This document shows positions 18,791-28,235 of a DNA stretch of 64,000 nucleotides, one piece after another. Both the position numbers and the translations under genes were made by a program. How positions within the stretch are numbered: position 1 is the stretch's first letter; the number at the start of each line of letters is the position of its first letter. The notes beneath the pieces were generated by a model that was not told where the DNA came from, ran no database searches, and worked only from the letters and a program-made list of their open reading frames with translations. This DNA comes from Chitinophagaceae bacterium (GTDB taxonomy: Bacteria > Bacteroidota > Bacteroidia > Chitinophagales > UBA10324), in assembly GCA_016717285.1 (NCBI GenBank), contig JADKFU010000004.1, positions 310,001 to 374,000 on the forward strand, in the 5' to 3' direction.

Positions 18791-19774
18791 TTACTTAAGT
18801 CTTATTCCCATTTCATCCATTTCATAAAGCAACGTTTCTTTAAGTCCGACTTCCAAAGCGCGGGGTGCATATCCTAATTCTTGTTTAGCCTTTGTATTAT
18901 CGCCAAGATATGTATGTCCTGCTGTCACCTGCAGTGTTTCAGAAGCATACAATTCCGGCAACGGTATTATTTTTTCAATAACGGAAGCGATGCCTGCGCT
19001 GATATTAAGCACAGCGGGAGAGATAAACATGGGTGATTTGATGCCGGTTATTTTTTCTGCGATTTGGTAAGCTTCCCTCAGCGTATGTGAAGGTCCACAG
19101 ATAATGTAAGTTTCTCCCGGCTTTCCCTTTTCCATCGCAAGCCAATGTGCGGTAACAATATCATCCACATGAGCCCATGAATAAGCGGTTATTTTGGGAA
19201 GCATTGGTAATTTTTTCCGGAGATAATCGCGCAGAGAATCACCGCTCATGCTGGTATCGCCCGGTCCATAAATCAATCCGGGCATTACGATCACAAGCGG
19301 TAAGCTTTGTTGAATAAACTCTTTGGCGATATGGTGCGCTTCGGCCTTGGTACGATCGTATTCACTTAGATGCTTACCAGAAAACTGAAAAGATTCATCA
19401 CGCAACTGACCTTGTGTATCAGAATTAACGGCCAGTGTACTCGTGTAAACTCCTTTTTGAATATTGAGTTCTTTCATTAGCTCCAGCACGTTGCGGGTTC
19501 CATCGATGTTTATTTTTTGGCCGGGTGTTTTATCACGCACGCCGATCTTGTACCAACCGGCAATGTGAAACACGCCATCGCAGCCACGCATCGCTTCCCG
19601 CATACTTTCTTTTTCCGTCACATCACCTTTCACAACGGTAATGCCGATGTCACTCAGATCTTTTGCCTTTTCAGGATTGCGTACAATGGCGTTCACTTCA
19701 TGATTTTTGGAACGGAGCAACCGCACCATTTTTCCGCCAACAAATCCGGTAGCTCCGGTAACAAAGTATTTCAT
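18791..19774 (-). CDS. NAD-dependent epimerase/dehydratase family protein
   Basis: Extended SDR of 327 residues, similar in pattern to dihydroflavonol-4-reductase/HpnA-type enzymes. The Rossmann loop GATGFVG is at 7-13, with GDVTEKESM for adenine binding and the YxxxK motif in SEYDRTKAEAHH. VIVMPGLIYGPGD is the conserved post-active-site segment. Substrate unknown. It is followed on the same strand by the decarboxylase, but no shared pathway is evident. Confidence 0.88.
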   Translation of the reverse strand: MKYFVTGATGFVGGKMVRLLRSKNHEVNAIVRNPEKAKDLSDIGITVVKGDVTEKESMREAMRGCDGVFHIAGWYKIGVRDKTPGQKINIDGTRNVLELMKELNIQKGVYTSTLAVNSDTQGQLRDESFQFSGKHLSEYDRTKAEAHHIAKEFIQQSLPLVIVMPGLIYGPGDTSMSGDSLRDYLRKKLPMLPKITAYSWAHVDDIVTAHWLAMEKGKPGETYIICGPSHTLREAYQIAEKITGIKSPMFISPAVLNISAGIASVIEKIIPLPELYASETLQVTAGHTYLGDNTKAKQELGYAPRALEVGLKETLLYEMDEMGIRLK

Positions 19775-20216
19775 AGGTTGTTTGTTGGACGAAAAATAGA
19801 TAAATAAATTTTAGGGTATCGAACACATATGACGCCTTTGGAGGCAAGTTTTGTAACCGCGGCCCCGGCTATACTAATAGATAGCTGGTGATTTTTAACA
19901 CGCCGATTTCTTAAGTAGCATAAGCTTTTATCACGTCAGCTTCTTCGTTGCTAATTTGTCGTGTACCTCAGCCGCCTGTGCAGTTAAGCAGTAATTAAGC
20001 TGCTAAAAAAATCAGCATCCTTTTAGTGTAACTATTGGACCTCAAGAGCCGGTTGTTTCTCTCCGATTCCTCTTTCGAAATTATTACCTGCCGCAAATTG
20101 TCATACGATTGCCATATTGTTTAATGTTTTAATTCAAATGTTAAACAAAATGGTGCACTCGCAGTTATACTGCGAATAATTAATCAATCAATCAAAAACT
20201 AAAACCAATTTTTACC
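19775..20216. other. Divergent intergenic region with a leader hairpin
   Basis: No ORF or RNA gene is recognised in these 442 bases, which separate the epimerase from the DUF4397 gene. Near the right end TCGCAGT (20159-20165) pairs with ACTGCGA (20169-20175) around TAT, about 41 bases before the DUF4397 start, so it probably lies in the 5' leader. AATC is repeated just after it. Confidence 0.4.
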
Positions 20217-21935
20217 ATGAAACGAATAAGCATTTTCCTATCCGCCTTGTTGCTTCTTACAAGTGTCAACCTTTTTGCAACGGCGCGTTTACAAGTAATC
20301 CACAATTCAGCAGACCTTGCAGCTACTACAGTTGACGTATGGCTGGACAATACGCTGCTCCTTAATGATTTCAATTTCCGGACAGCTTCACCATTTATTG
20401 ATGCGCCTTCCGGAGTTGCTTTTAAAGTGAGTATTCAACCTGCAGGCAGCACAGATACTATAAATGCCTTGTTTACAAAAACTTTTACACTGGCTGCCGG
20501 AAAAACGTACGTGGTGATTGCAAATGGTATCGTAAGCCCGACAGGATATGCACCGGCAACACCTTTTGATTTGTACGCTTATGACATGGGTGAAGAAACT
20601 GCGACTCTTGCAGCTAATACTGATGTAATGGTATTTCATGGTGCAACTGATGCGCCTACAGTAGATGTAAAAGAAGTGGGCGTTGGGGCCGGCACTGTAA
20701 TAGATGATCTTTCATACAGTGAGTTTTCCGGATATCTTGCCTTACCTACCGCTGATTATTCATTACAGGTGCGCGATGCGCATGGCATCACTACAGTGGC
20801 GCAATATGACGCTCCACTTGCAACACTGGGCTTGAATGGTGCTGCGGCCGTTGCACTGGCATCAGGATTTTTGGATCCTTCCGTTAACAGCAATGGTCCT
20901 GCATTTGGAATTTATGTGGCACTCCCGACAGGTGGTGCGTTAGTTGCGCTTCCTTCAGCAGCAATATCAACCGCTCGTGTACAGGTGATTCACAATGCAG
21001 CCGATGCAGCAGCAGCAACAGTAGATGTATGGTTGAATGATACAAAGCTGATTGACAATTTTGAATTCAGAACGGCCACTCCTTTTATTGATGCACCTGC
21101 AGGAGAAAACTTAACCATCGCCATCAAAGATCAAAATAGCACAAGCGCTGCAGATCCGATAGCTGCGTTTAATTATACCCTTACGGGCGGTGCTACGTAT
21201 TTGCTTGTTGCCAATGGTATTGTAAGTGCAACAGGTTATTTTCCTGCACCGGCCTTTAACCTGGATGTGTTTGCAACAGGTCGTGAACGTGCAATAGAAG
21301 CGGTGAACACAGATGTTTTAGTGTATCATGGTTCAACGGACGCGCCTACAGTAGATGTAGTGGAAACGGGAGCTGGAGCTGGCACAATTGTGAACGATAT
21401 TTCCTATTCACAATTCGCCGGATACCTTGAATTACTCACAGCAGATTATAAACTTGATGTGCGGGATGAAACAGGTACAACAACAGTTGCCACCTATGAA
21501 GCCCCTCTTGGCACACTTGCTTTACAGGATCAGGCACTTACTGTGCTTGCTTCCGGATTCCTCAATCCGGCCAACAACAGCGATGGTGCTGCATTTGGTT
21601 TATATGTGGCATTGTCTGCTGGTGGAGCATTGGTGCCTTTACCATTAGCTACCGGAATAGATGATGTTGCAGCAAATGTGAATGGCGTAACCCTGTTTCC
21701 CAATCCTGCGAGTGACGACGTTAAATTGCAATTCAATCTGGATTTGGCGAGCGATGTTCGTTTGGAAGTTTACAATGTATTGGGTTCAAAAATATTTGTG
21801 AAAAATTTAGGAATGAAAGCGGCAGGATCTTACGATGAGATAATCAATGTGAATCAGTTTCCCGAAGGCCTCTATATCAGTAAAATTGTGGCCGGTGCGG
21901 ATGAACAGGTTTCAAGATGGGTGGTGAACCGGTAA
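20217..21935 (+). CDS. Secreted protein with two DUF4397 units and T9SS tail
   Basis: A 572-residue exported protein. After the signal peptide (residues 1-21, ending NLFAT) come two homologous ~230-residue halves: one from ARLQVIHNSADLAATTVDVW (~22), the other from ARVQVIHNAADAAAATVDVW (~253). Each half has VFHGATDAPTVDV- or VYHGSTDAPTVDV-type motifs mid-way, so each carries two DUF4397-like beta-sandwiches. A type IX sorting domain begins near 493 (LFPNPASDDVKLQF) and ends VSRWVVNR. Adhesion or matrix binding is a guess from the fold. A strong terminator follows. Confidence 0.87.
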   Translation: MKRISIFLSALLLLTSVNLFATARLQVIHNSADLAATTVDVWLDNTLLLNDFNFRTASPFIDAPSGVAFKVSIQPAGSTDTINALFTKTFTLAAGKTYVVIANGIVSPTGYAPATPFDLYAYDMGEETATLAANTDVMVFHGATDAPTVDVKEVGVGAGTVIDDLSYSEFSGYLALPTADYSLQVRDAHGITTVAQYDAPLATLGLNGAAAVALASGFLDPSVNSNGPAFGIYVALPTGGALVALPSAAISTARVQVIHNAADAAAATVDVWLNDTKLIDNFEFRTATPFIDAPAGENLTIAIKDQNSTSAADPIAAFNYTLTGGATYLLVANGIVSATGYFPAPAFNLDVFATGRERAIEAVNTDVLVYHGSTDAPTVDVVETGAGAGTIVNDISYSQFAGYLELLTADYKLDVRDETGTTTVATYEAPLGTLALQDQALTVLASGFLNPANNSDGAAFGLYVALSAGGALVPLPLATGIDDVAANVNGVTLFPNPASDDVKLQFNLDLASDVRLEVYNVLGSKIFVKNLGMKAAGSYDEIINVNQFPEGLYISKIVAGADEQVSRWVVNR

Positions 21936-21955
21936 AACGGAAGTCATCATTTTCT

Positions 21956-21989
21956 AAAAAAGGGCATCATAGCGGATGCCCTTTTTTTT
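21956..21989 (+). terminator. Intrinsic terminator after the DUF4397 gene
   Basis: AAAAAAGGGCATC (21956-21968) pairs with GATGCCCTTTTTTTT (21975-21989) around ATAGCG. It lies 20 bases past the stop codon. Confidence 0.92.
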
Positions 21990-22091
21990 ACATGACATGC
22001 CTCATCCTGAAATAAGTTGACACAAATCATTGCATTAAATACCGCTTTTAAAACTTTACTTCATCAGTATATCAAAGTGAAAATATCTCTC

Positions 22092-23351
22092 TTACCAAAC
22101 ACGATGCTTTATTGCTCTTAAATTTATTATCCGGCTACCTGTCATGAGCGTGATGAAATAAATTCCATCCATCCAATCAGCATTGTTGATGGTAATTATG
22201 TTCGACCCCGGAAAAAGTTTTTGCGAGTTGTTGCAAACAATTTCACCGAGCTGATTACAAACCTGATAGCTGCAGAATAATTCTTTATTGCTTTCACAAC
22301 TTATATTCAACCTGCTGCTAAACGGATTTTCCAGTACAGTGGCAGAAAATTCCTGTGATAAACTTTCTATCGCAATCACTTTTGAATAACTGCAACGGTT
22401 GTCTGTGTCCACCAACTTCAGACGGTAAAAATCAATTGCATGGAGATTCGAATCATCGTAAAAAGTATAGGCTGACTGGAGCAACGAATTTCCCGCAGCT
22501 TTGATTATTCCGGTATTGTAAAAAGTTTTTGCATCCTCACTTTTTTCTATCTCAAAATGATCGGAATTGATTTCGGAAGCAGTTTTCCAATCCAGTCGGT
22601 TTTTTATGCCGGTTCTTTGGCCTGAAAAGGACAGGAGTTCAATAGGAAGCACGATGGATGCCTTCACTTCAACATCATCAATAAAATAATAGGCTGCATC
22701 ATTTCCCGGCCCATGGTACGTGTGTGCGGTAGCGACGTCACTTCTGAAGTTACCGATGGTAATGTATTGATAGGCGGCTGTTGCGGTATAATAAAAAGTT
22801 AGTAGTTCCCATCCTGAATTCCAGATCTGCGTTGTGTTTTCACATTGTGGTATAATGTTAATATGCTCATGATTAAACTGTGTCAGTGGTGAAGATGAAA
22901 AGTTTACTGCCAGTCCGTTGCAACCGGTACCATCATAAGCATTGGCTCCGTTGGAAACATAGAACGAAATTTCATACAATTGGCCGATCACCAGTGGAAC
23001 AGTTAGCATTGTAGCAAGGTATTCTCTGAAATCAGCCGTGGAAGCGATGTAAAGTGCAATACCCATCACAGCATTTCCTGTGTGTGCATTGATGGTTCCA
23101 AAAGTTGTTGTCGGTAACTTTACACCTGCTACTGTTGCATTAGCATGAAGGTAATCCGGAGTTGCATAGGGGAAAACAAAAAATGGATACATGTTTACGT
23201 TGTTCCAGGTAGTGCATTTCGACCATTCACCGTAACCAAGCGGCATTCCGGAATTAGTTTCAAAGCTGTTGTTGGGAACCAGGTTTTGCGCGAACATAAT
23301 TTGCGAAACAAATAGAAAAACTACTGAAACGATGATCACTGTCAGTTTCAT
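22092..23351 (-). CDS. Secreted T9SS cargo protein of unknown function
   Basis: A 419-residue exported protein with a signal peptide ending QIMFAQ. The N-terminal region (LVPNNSFETNSGMPLGYGEW...) looks like a carbohydrate-binding-like beta-sandwich, closed by YYFIDDVEVKAS. A fibronectin-like linker (LLSFSGQRTGIKNRLDWKTASE, DHFEIEKSEDAKTF, YRLKLVDTDNRCSYSKVI) precedes the type IX sorting domain (~335-419), which has FSATVLENPFSSRLNISCES and ends NLRAIKHRVW. No catalytic motif is recognised. The decayed group II intron tail lies upstream of its start. Confidence 0.78.
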   Translation of the reverse strand: MKLTVIIVSVVFLFVSQIMFAQNLVPNNSFETNSGMPLGYGEWSKCTTWNNVNMYPFFVFPYATPDYLHANATVAGVKLPTTTFGTINAHTGNAVMGIALYIASTADFREYLATMLTVPLVIGQLYEISFYVSNGANAYDGTGCNGLAVNFSSSPLTQFNHEHINIIPQCENTTQIWNSGWELLTFYYTATAAYQYITIGNFRSDVATAHTYHGPGNDAAYYFIDDVEVKASIVLPIELLSFSGQRTGIKNRLDWKTASEINSDHFEIEKSEDAKTFYNTGIIKAAGNSLLQSAYTFYDDSNLHAIDFYRLKLVDTDNRCSYSKVIAIESLSQEFSATVLENPFSSRLNISCESNKELFCSYQVCNQLGEIVCNNSQKLFPGSNIITINNADWMDGIYFITLMTGSRIINLRAIKHRVW

Positions 23352-23523
23352 TGCAGATCGTTTGATCTTCCGTCATGTATAATTGACAGCTATAAAAATA
23401 GACAGTACAGATTCAGCGCTGTCACTCTTTCTTACTCAAGAGGTTAATTTCTGATTTGAGCTGGGTAATGAATGGATTCAAATAAATCGCGGGTAAATAA
23501 TTAATAGCTCAGGATTGATTTAA

Positions 23524-23600
23524 AATCGAGCAGGAAGGTGGTCAGTTGGCTAACTGTGCTCTCACACCACCTTGTATAGTGTTCGATACACGGCGGCTTA
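23524..23600 (-). mobile_element. Group II intron 3' remnant (domains V and VI)
   Basis: Read on the minus strand, 23598-23566 has the domain V layout 8-12-2-8: CCGCCGTG, a 12-base distal arm holding the CGAAC loop, a 2-base bulge and CAAGGTGG. It is followed by GTGTGAGAG, then a stem closing AAGGTGGT against ACCACCTT with an AGTTAG/AACT tip (domain VI position), and ends CTGCTCGATT, close to the CTACTCGATT 3' end I know from bacterial group II introns. Several pairs in the distal helix are broken, and no reverse transcriptase or 5' intron half is present, so it is a fossil. Confidence 0.6.
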
Positions 23601-23671
23601 TTAGAAAGGTTTTAGCTGGCGTTCAGTCTTTGTCTATTGAACTTAAGTCAGCCTGTTTTACCACTTAATAA

Positions 23672-24463
23672 TTAGGGAAGTAAATCCAGAAAGTTCTGGT
23701 AGGCCTCATCATACGTTGCAGATCCGGAGCAACCGAGTTCTGATTTAGTAGCTGTAATATCTTCCACCCTGTTTCCCGGATCAGGATGGGTACTTAGAAA
23801 AACAGGAACATCACCGGAATTTCCATCAGCAATCAACTTCTCAAAAAAACCTGCTGAGCCTGCAGCATTGTAATCTGTTGGGCAAAGGTAAATCACTGAA
23901 TATTCATCAGCTTCTGTTTCATCTTCCCGACTGAATTCAAGGAAAGCCAGGCTTGCAGCGATAGATGCATAGTCGTAAGCACTTCCTGATAAGAGGATGG
24001 AGAGCAGAAAATCCACGCCATAACTCGTTGTCAATTGATCAGTGGTATGCCTGCGGTCCGCATGCGCCATTTCATGTCCCATCACTCCGGCAAGCTGGTC
24101 TTCTGAATCAAGATATTTTAACAGTCCGGTATAGATATAGATATAACCGCCTGGCGTACAAAAAGCATTTACGGTATTATCGTCCTTGATAATATGCATC
24201 TCCCAGGCGAACTCATCTTTGTAGAAAACCTTCCCCGCGCCTAAAATCTTATTGCGGATATTGCTTACATAATCATAAGCTGCTGCATATTGAACCGAAT
24301 CAAGCAACGGATAGGTAACAGGATCACTTGCTATTTCTGTACTCACCTGTTTGCCCAGTGCAATATCATCTTCAATTGAAAATATATTGATGCTGTTATC
24401 ATCAGGATTATTGCACGAAACTGCGATCACTATCAATGCTGTTATCCAATATCTGAATTTCAT
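23672..24463 (-). CDS. M48-family zinc metalloprotease lipoprotein
   Basis: A 263-residue envelope protease related to BepA/LoiP. The lipoprotein signal ends IAVSC with the lipidated cysteine at 17. The zinc motif HEMAH is at 130-134 inside GHEMAHADRRHTTDQL, and the third ligand is Glu184 in EDETEADEYSV. The compact length lacks the TPR extension of BepA. It should sit in the periplasm attached to a membrane and clip misfolded outer-membrane proteins. Its leader contains a terminator hairpin and a possible alternative fold (24543-24661), which suggests attenuation. Confidence 0.9.
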   Translation of the reverse strand: MKFRYWITALIVIAVSCNNPDDNSINIFSIEDDIALGKQVSTEIASDPVTYPLLDSVQYAAAYDYVSNIRNKILGAGKVFYKDEFAWEMHIIKDDNTVNAFCTPGGYIYIYTGLLKYLDSEDQLAGVMGHEMAHADRRHTTDQLTTSYGVDFLLSILLSGSAYDYASIAASLAFLEFSREDETEADEYSVIYLCPTDYNAAGSAGFFEKLIADGNSGDVPVFLSTHPDPGNRVEDITATKSELGCSGSATYDEAYQNFLDLLP

Positions 24464-24542
24464 TGGTGTAATTTTAAAAGAGCATTGACAACTATTGTTC
24501 CCAAAAAATGATTGGTAGTTTACCTGGTGCTATAAAAAAAGA

Positions 24543-24570
24543 AAAGCCGTTCCGGTTTCGGAACGGCTTT
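24543..24570 (-). terminator. Terminator or attenuator upstream of the M48 gene
   Basis: AAAGCCGTTCC (24543-24553) pairs with GGAACGGCTTT (24560-24570) around a 6-base loop. On the minus strand it is followed by TCTTTTTTTAT, a good release tract; on the plus strand it is not. It lies 80 bases upstream of the M48 ATG, and no convincing gene precedes it on that strand, so it may control M48 expression or end a small RNA. Confidence 0.7.
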
Positions 24571-24602
24571 GAAATAAAGTACCATTTAATTCATCATTGC
24601 TT

Positions 24603-24661
24603 TTCATAACCTTTTTAAAGGTTGGTGTTCATTAGCAGGAAATTAATCCTGAGGTTATGAA
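24603..24661 (-). ncRNA. Candidate structured leader upstream of the M48 terminator
   Basis: TTCATAACCT (24603-24612) and AGGTTATGAA (24652-24661) form a perfect 10-bp stem. Inside it, CAGGA/TCCTG (24636-24640 and 24647-24651) forms a hairpin. AACCTT and AAGGTT (24608-24613 and 24618-24623) form an alternative local hairpin that would break the outer stem. The remaining bases to 24965 hold no supported gene. This is a structural guess; no known riboswitch class is recognised. Confidence 0.35.
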
Positions 24662-24965
24662 TAACATTTTAAGGTAAGCTTTACTTCACTTTGGGTTTTG
24701 CACAGGCGATGTAATCAAAAGTAAAATGATTGTCCATGCTTGGGTGGGGGTTTGGAAAAATGAATTGAAAGGTTTGATTCTCAATTGTCAAATTTGTTAC
24801 ACGATGCAGGTAAAAAAACTGACGCTGCAAGTTATTGGCAATACACGAGAGAGTACTTATTTTTATGCATAACTTTAAGGCTGCATTCTTTGTTTTCAAA
24901 AGCGAAGAACATTGCTTTAAAATGAATGTAATCAATGCTTTACACTACTCACTTCTTTGATTCTG

Positions 24966-26489
24966 ATGAATTCACACGATCAACTTTTTGAACTCATTAA
25001 GTCTTTATCCAAATCAGAAAAGGGATACTTTAAAAAGATAAGCTCAGTGCATATCAAGGGAAAGCGGAACAATTATCTGCTTTTATTTGATGCCATTGAT
25101 AAAATGGATAAATATGATGAGCGTATCCTAAAGAAGAACTTGCATGGTAAGATTACTTCTCAGCTTTCCTTCCTGAAGCATTATTTGTATCATCAATTGC
25201 TGGAGGCGCTTGATCAGTATTATCAAAGCAGCAATGTGGAGATCAACAAATTAATTTGCAAGATAGAGATCCTGCATAAAAAAGGACTGGTTGGGCAAGG
25301 CCGGAAATTGCTGGATAAGGCGATGGCATTCGCAGGAAAAAAAGAAAAGTTTTCGTACCTGCTTCATCTAACAAGCCTTCGCTATGAATTCCTTGCTGAT
25401 GAGGAAAACAAAGAACGCATTCAGTTGGAACGGGAAGTACTGAACAACAATTTAAAAGACCTGAGAAAAAAAATAGATAACCTCTACGAATACTATCAAC
25501 TTCGTATTGAGCTCAACCAGTTGCAGGCTGCAATTGGTTACGCAAGAAACGAGGAGCAGGTGTTGAAGTACAAATCGCTGTTGCAACATCCCTTACTTGC
25601 ATCGGAAAGTGTACCCTTGTCCGGTTCTGCGAAATATCATTTTTATACGCTTCGTGCCATCATTCAGAATAGTGGTCATGAGTATGAAGCCGCTTATGCT
25701 TCTTTACAAAAAACAGAAACGCTGTTTCACGAGTATCCGGCATTATTTGAAGAAAGTGTGTCTGCCCGAATAAAAACGCTGCAGCGCAAATCAATAACGG
25801 CAAGCACGTTGGGCAGGTTTGACTTGTCAATGAAAGACATTGACCAGATGCGCTGCCTGAAAGCTGTTCATGAAAAATACCGTGCCCTGATATTTCAATA
25901 TGGCTTCCATCAGGAATTTCTCATCTACCTGCTAACGGGAAAATTCCAGGCATTGATTGAAAGGGTTCCGGCATTCTACGAGGAATATCAACTGCATGGA
26001 CGTAGCATTGGTAAAACATTCGAACTCCAAATGTTGCAGCGGATTGGCCAGGCCTGTTTTATTGAAGGAAAATTCGAAGATGCCATGAGTTGGATTAACC
26101 GGGCGATTAATACAACACCTTCTTCCTTTCTTGCAGATGTAGTGAATGGAATTAAGATTGATGAGATTTTAACACATTATGAATTGGGCAATCTCCGGAT
26201 CGTCCGTTCGAAAATAGCTGCTGCCGAAAAATATCTTCGCTTAAAAAACAAATCATATGCTTTCGAAATGTTTCTTCTGTCGTTTCTGAAGAAGTTGATA
26301 AAAATCAAAACAGAACAGGAGAAGAAGCAAGCCTGGAAAAAGGCGCAGGCATTCATGACAACTCATTTCAATAGCCACCAGGACGCACTTCCAGTAAAAT
26401 ATTTTTACATCAATGGCTGGATAGAAAGTAAAGTGAAAAACGCCTCACTGTCCGGAATTCTGAGAAAGCAGGTGAAAAAATCTCAATAA
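24966..26489 (+). CDS. Uncharacterised alpha-helical (TPR-like) protein
   Basis: I do not recognise a named family. The 507-residue protein has no signal peptide or membrane helix, is rich in Lys, Glu and Leu, and is almost entirely helical. The start MNSHDQLFELIKSLSKSEKGYFKK and the following KGKRNNYLLLFDAIDKM recur in hypothetical proteins of Bacteroidota. Helical hairpins such as IGQACFIEGKFEDAMSWINR (near 360) resemble tetratricopeptide units. ATG at 24966 is preferred over TTG at 24957. It is a single-gene transcript between M48 and guaB; a cytoplasmic scaffold role is only suggested by the repeats. Confidence 0.8.
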   Translation: MNSHDQLFELIKSLSKSEKGYFKKISSVHIKGKRNNYLLLFDAIDKMDKYDERILKKNLHGKITSQLSFLKHYLYHQLLEALDQYYQSSNVEINKLICKIEILHKKGLVGQGRKLLDKAMAFAGKKEKFSYLLHLTSLRYEFLADEENKERIQLEREVLNNNLKDLRKKIDNLYEYYQLRIELNQLQAAIGYARNEEQVLKYKSLLQHPLLASESVPLSGSAKYHFYTLRAIIQNSGHEYEAAYASLQKTETLFHEYPALFEESVSARIKTLQRKSITASTLGRFDLSMKDIDQMRCLKAVHEKYRALIFQYGFHQEFLIYLLTGKFQALIERVPAFYEEYQLHGRSIGKTFELQMLQRIGQACFIEGKFEDAMSWINRAINTTPSSFLADVVNGIKIDEILTHYELGNLRIVRSKIAAAEKYLRLKNKSYAFEMFLLSFLKKLIKIKTEQEKKQAWKKAQAFMTTHFNSHQDALPVKYFYINGWIESKVKNASLSGILRKQVKKSQ

Positions 26490-26541
26490 CAGGTAAGGCG
26501 AAGCTAAAGCCGTAACATTTTTAAATACGCTGCAGCAAAGA

Positions 26542-28011
26542 CTACCTGCTATAATTAGGTGCTTCATTCGTTATTACCACGTCGTGCACATGGCTTTCGC
26601 GAATACCAGCGGTAGAAATTTTTACAAAGCGTGCATCCTGCAACGACAGAATGTTCCTGGCACCGGTATAACCCATTCCTGCGCGTAATCCACCAACACA
26701 TTGCACCATCACTTCTGCCAACGTACCTTTAAATGGAACACGCCCTACAATTCCTTCCGGCACCAGTTTTTTAATGTCATCTTCAGCATCCTGAAAATAT
26801 CTGTCCTTTGATCCTTCGTGCATGGCTTCCACAGAACCCATTCCCCGGTAAGATTTAAACTTTCGGCCTTCAAAAATGATAGTTTCGCCCGGCGATTCTT
26901 CAACTCCCGCAAACAGGGAACCTGCCATCACGGTATCAGCGCCTGCTGCAATAGCCTTCACAATATCTCCTGTATAACGGATGCCTCCATCCGCAATCAG
27001 TGGAATATTATATTTTTTCAAGCCCTGAACTGCTTCCATGATTGCCGTAAGTTGCGGCACACCTGCGCCGGTTACAATGCGAGTTGTACAAATAGAACCA
27101 GGTCCCACGCCCACTTTCACAGCATCTGCGCCTGCTTCGGCCAATGCCTGTGCACCTTCCCTGGTAGCCACATTACCTGCGATTACTTCAAGTCCCTTGA
27201 ATTGCTGCTTTACTTTTTTCACAGCATCGAGTACCCCTTTTGAATGACCATGGGCCGTATCAATACAAATCACATCCACTCCGTTATGAATTAATGCCGC
27301 AATGCGTTCGAATATATCGTTGGTAACACCTACTGCAGCACCTACCAGCAATCGACCATATTTATCCTTGCAGGCATTGGGATGACTCTTCAGTTTTAAA
27401 ATATCACGATAGGTGATGAGACCCTTTAATTTACCTTTCTTATCAACTACAGGAAGTTTTTCCACCTTATAATCCTGCAGAATGCCCTCGGCCTTTTTAA
27501 GATCCATGCCTTCCGGAGCGGTTATCAGCCGGTCTTTCGTCATTACTTCCGAAATTTTCCGCTTCGTGTTTTTCTCAAACCTCAGGTCCCTGTTGGTAAG
27601 GATTCCTACCAACAAACCTTGTTTATTCACGATAGGAATACCACCGATCTTATGCTCTTTCATTATGAGCAAAGCCTGGCCAATTGTTTGATCCGCTTCG
27701 AGTGTAATCGGGTCGATGATGAGACCACTTTCACTTCTTTTTACCCTGCGTACCGCCTCAGCCTGCCGTTCAATGGACATGTTTTTATGCAGGATTCCAA
27801 TGCCTCCCTGGCTGGCCATCGCGATGGCCATTTCCCAGTCCGTAACCGTATCCATAGCTGCAGAAACTACCGGAACATTAATAGTAATATTCCTGGTAAG
27901 TTTTGAGGTTGTATCCACTTCGCGTGGCAACACCTGAGAATAGGCAGGTAAAAGCAGCACATCATCGTAAGTTAGTCCGTCTAACAATATTTTGGAAGCA
28001 TTTGCCGGCAT
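26542..28011 (-). CDS. guaB: IMP dehydrogenase
   Basis: Converts IMP to XMP with NAD, the committed step to GMP. At 489 residues it is full length, with the TIM barrel interrupted by a CBS pair (~97-205). The catalytic loop GVGPGSICTTR places the nucleophile at Cys308, and DGGIRYTGDIVKAIAAGA and the flap region GRVPFKGTLAEVM are conserved. ATG at 28011 gives the family N-terminus with ILLDGLTYDDVLLLPAYS. It is transcribed alone and diverges from the WG-repeat gene. Confidence 0.97.
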   Translation of the reverse strand: MPANASKILLDGLTYDDVLLLPAYSQVLPREVDTTSKLTRNITINVPVVSAAMDTVTDWEMAIAMASQGGIGILHKNMSIERQAEAVRRVKRSESGLIIDPITLEADQTIGQALLIMKEHKIGGIPIVNKQGLLVGILTNRDLRFEKNTKRKISEVMTKDRLITAPEGMDLKKAEGILQDYKVEKLPVVDKKGKLKGLITYRDILKLKSHPNACKDKYGRLLVGAAVGVTNDIFERIAALIHNGVDVICIDTAHGHSKGVLDAVKKVKQQFKGLEVIAGNVATREGAQALAEAGADAVKVGVGPGSICTTRIVTGAGVPQLTAIMEAVQGLKKYNIPLIADGGIRYTGDIVKAIAAGADTVMAGSLFAGVEESPGETIIFEGRKFKSYRGMGSVEAMHEGSKDRYFQDAEDDIKKLVPEGIVGRVPFKGTLAEVMVQCVGGLRAGMGYTGARNILSLQDARFVKISTAGIRESHVHDVVITNEAPNYSR

Positions 28012-28235
28012 ATTTGTAAGGTTTAAAAAAAGTTTGGCAAAGATAGCACTTCATAGTTTACGTGGAAGCAAGCTGTGACCGACAGTTGCATCTCAGATGG
28101 TTAGCATACTTCTCATCAGGCAGACTGGCATTTTATTCTCACCGACACTTTGAGAGAAAAAAGAGGATTTTTTAATCATCCGGTGAGCGATGATGGTAAT
28201 TATCGAAACTATAAAGATATTTGCGCACTGAAAAA

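Noticed and set aside
24681..24935. 84-residue minus-strand ORF upstream of the M48 terminator
   Set aside because: Its composition is that of AT-rich noise (CSSLLKTKNAALKLCIK), it matches no family, and the region is better explained as a leader.
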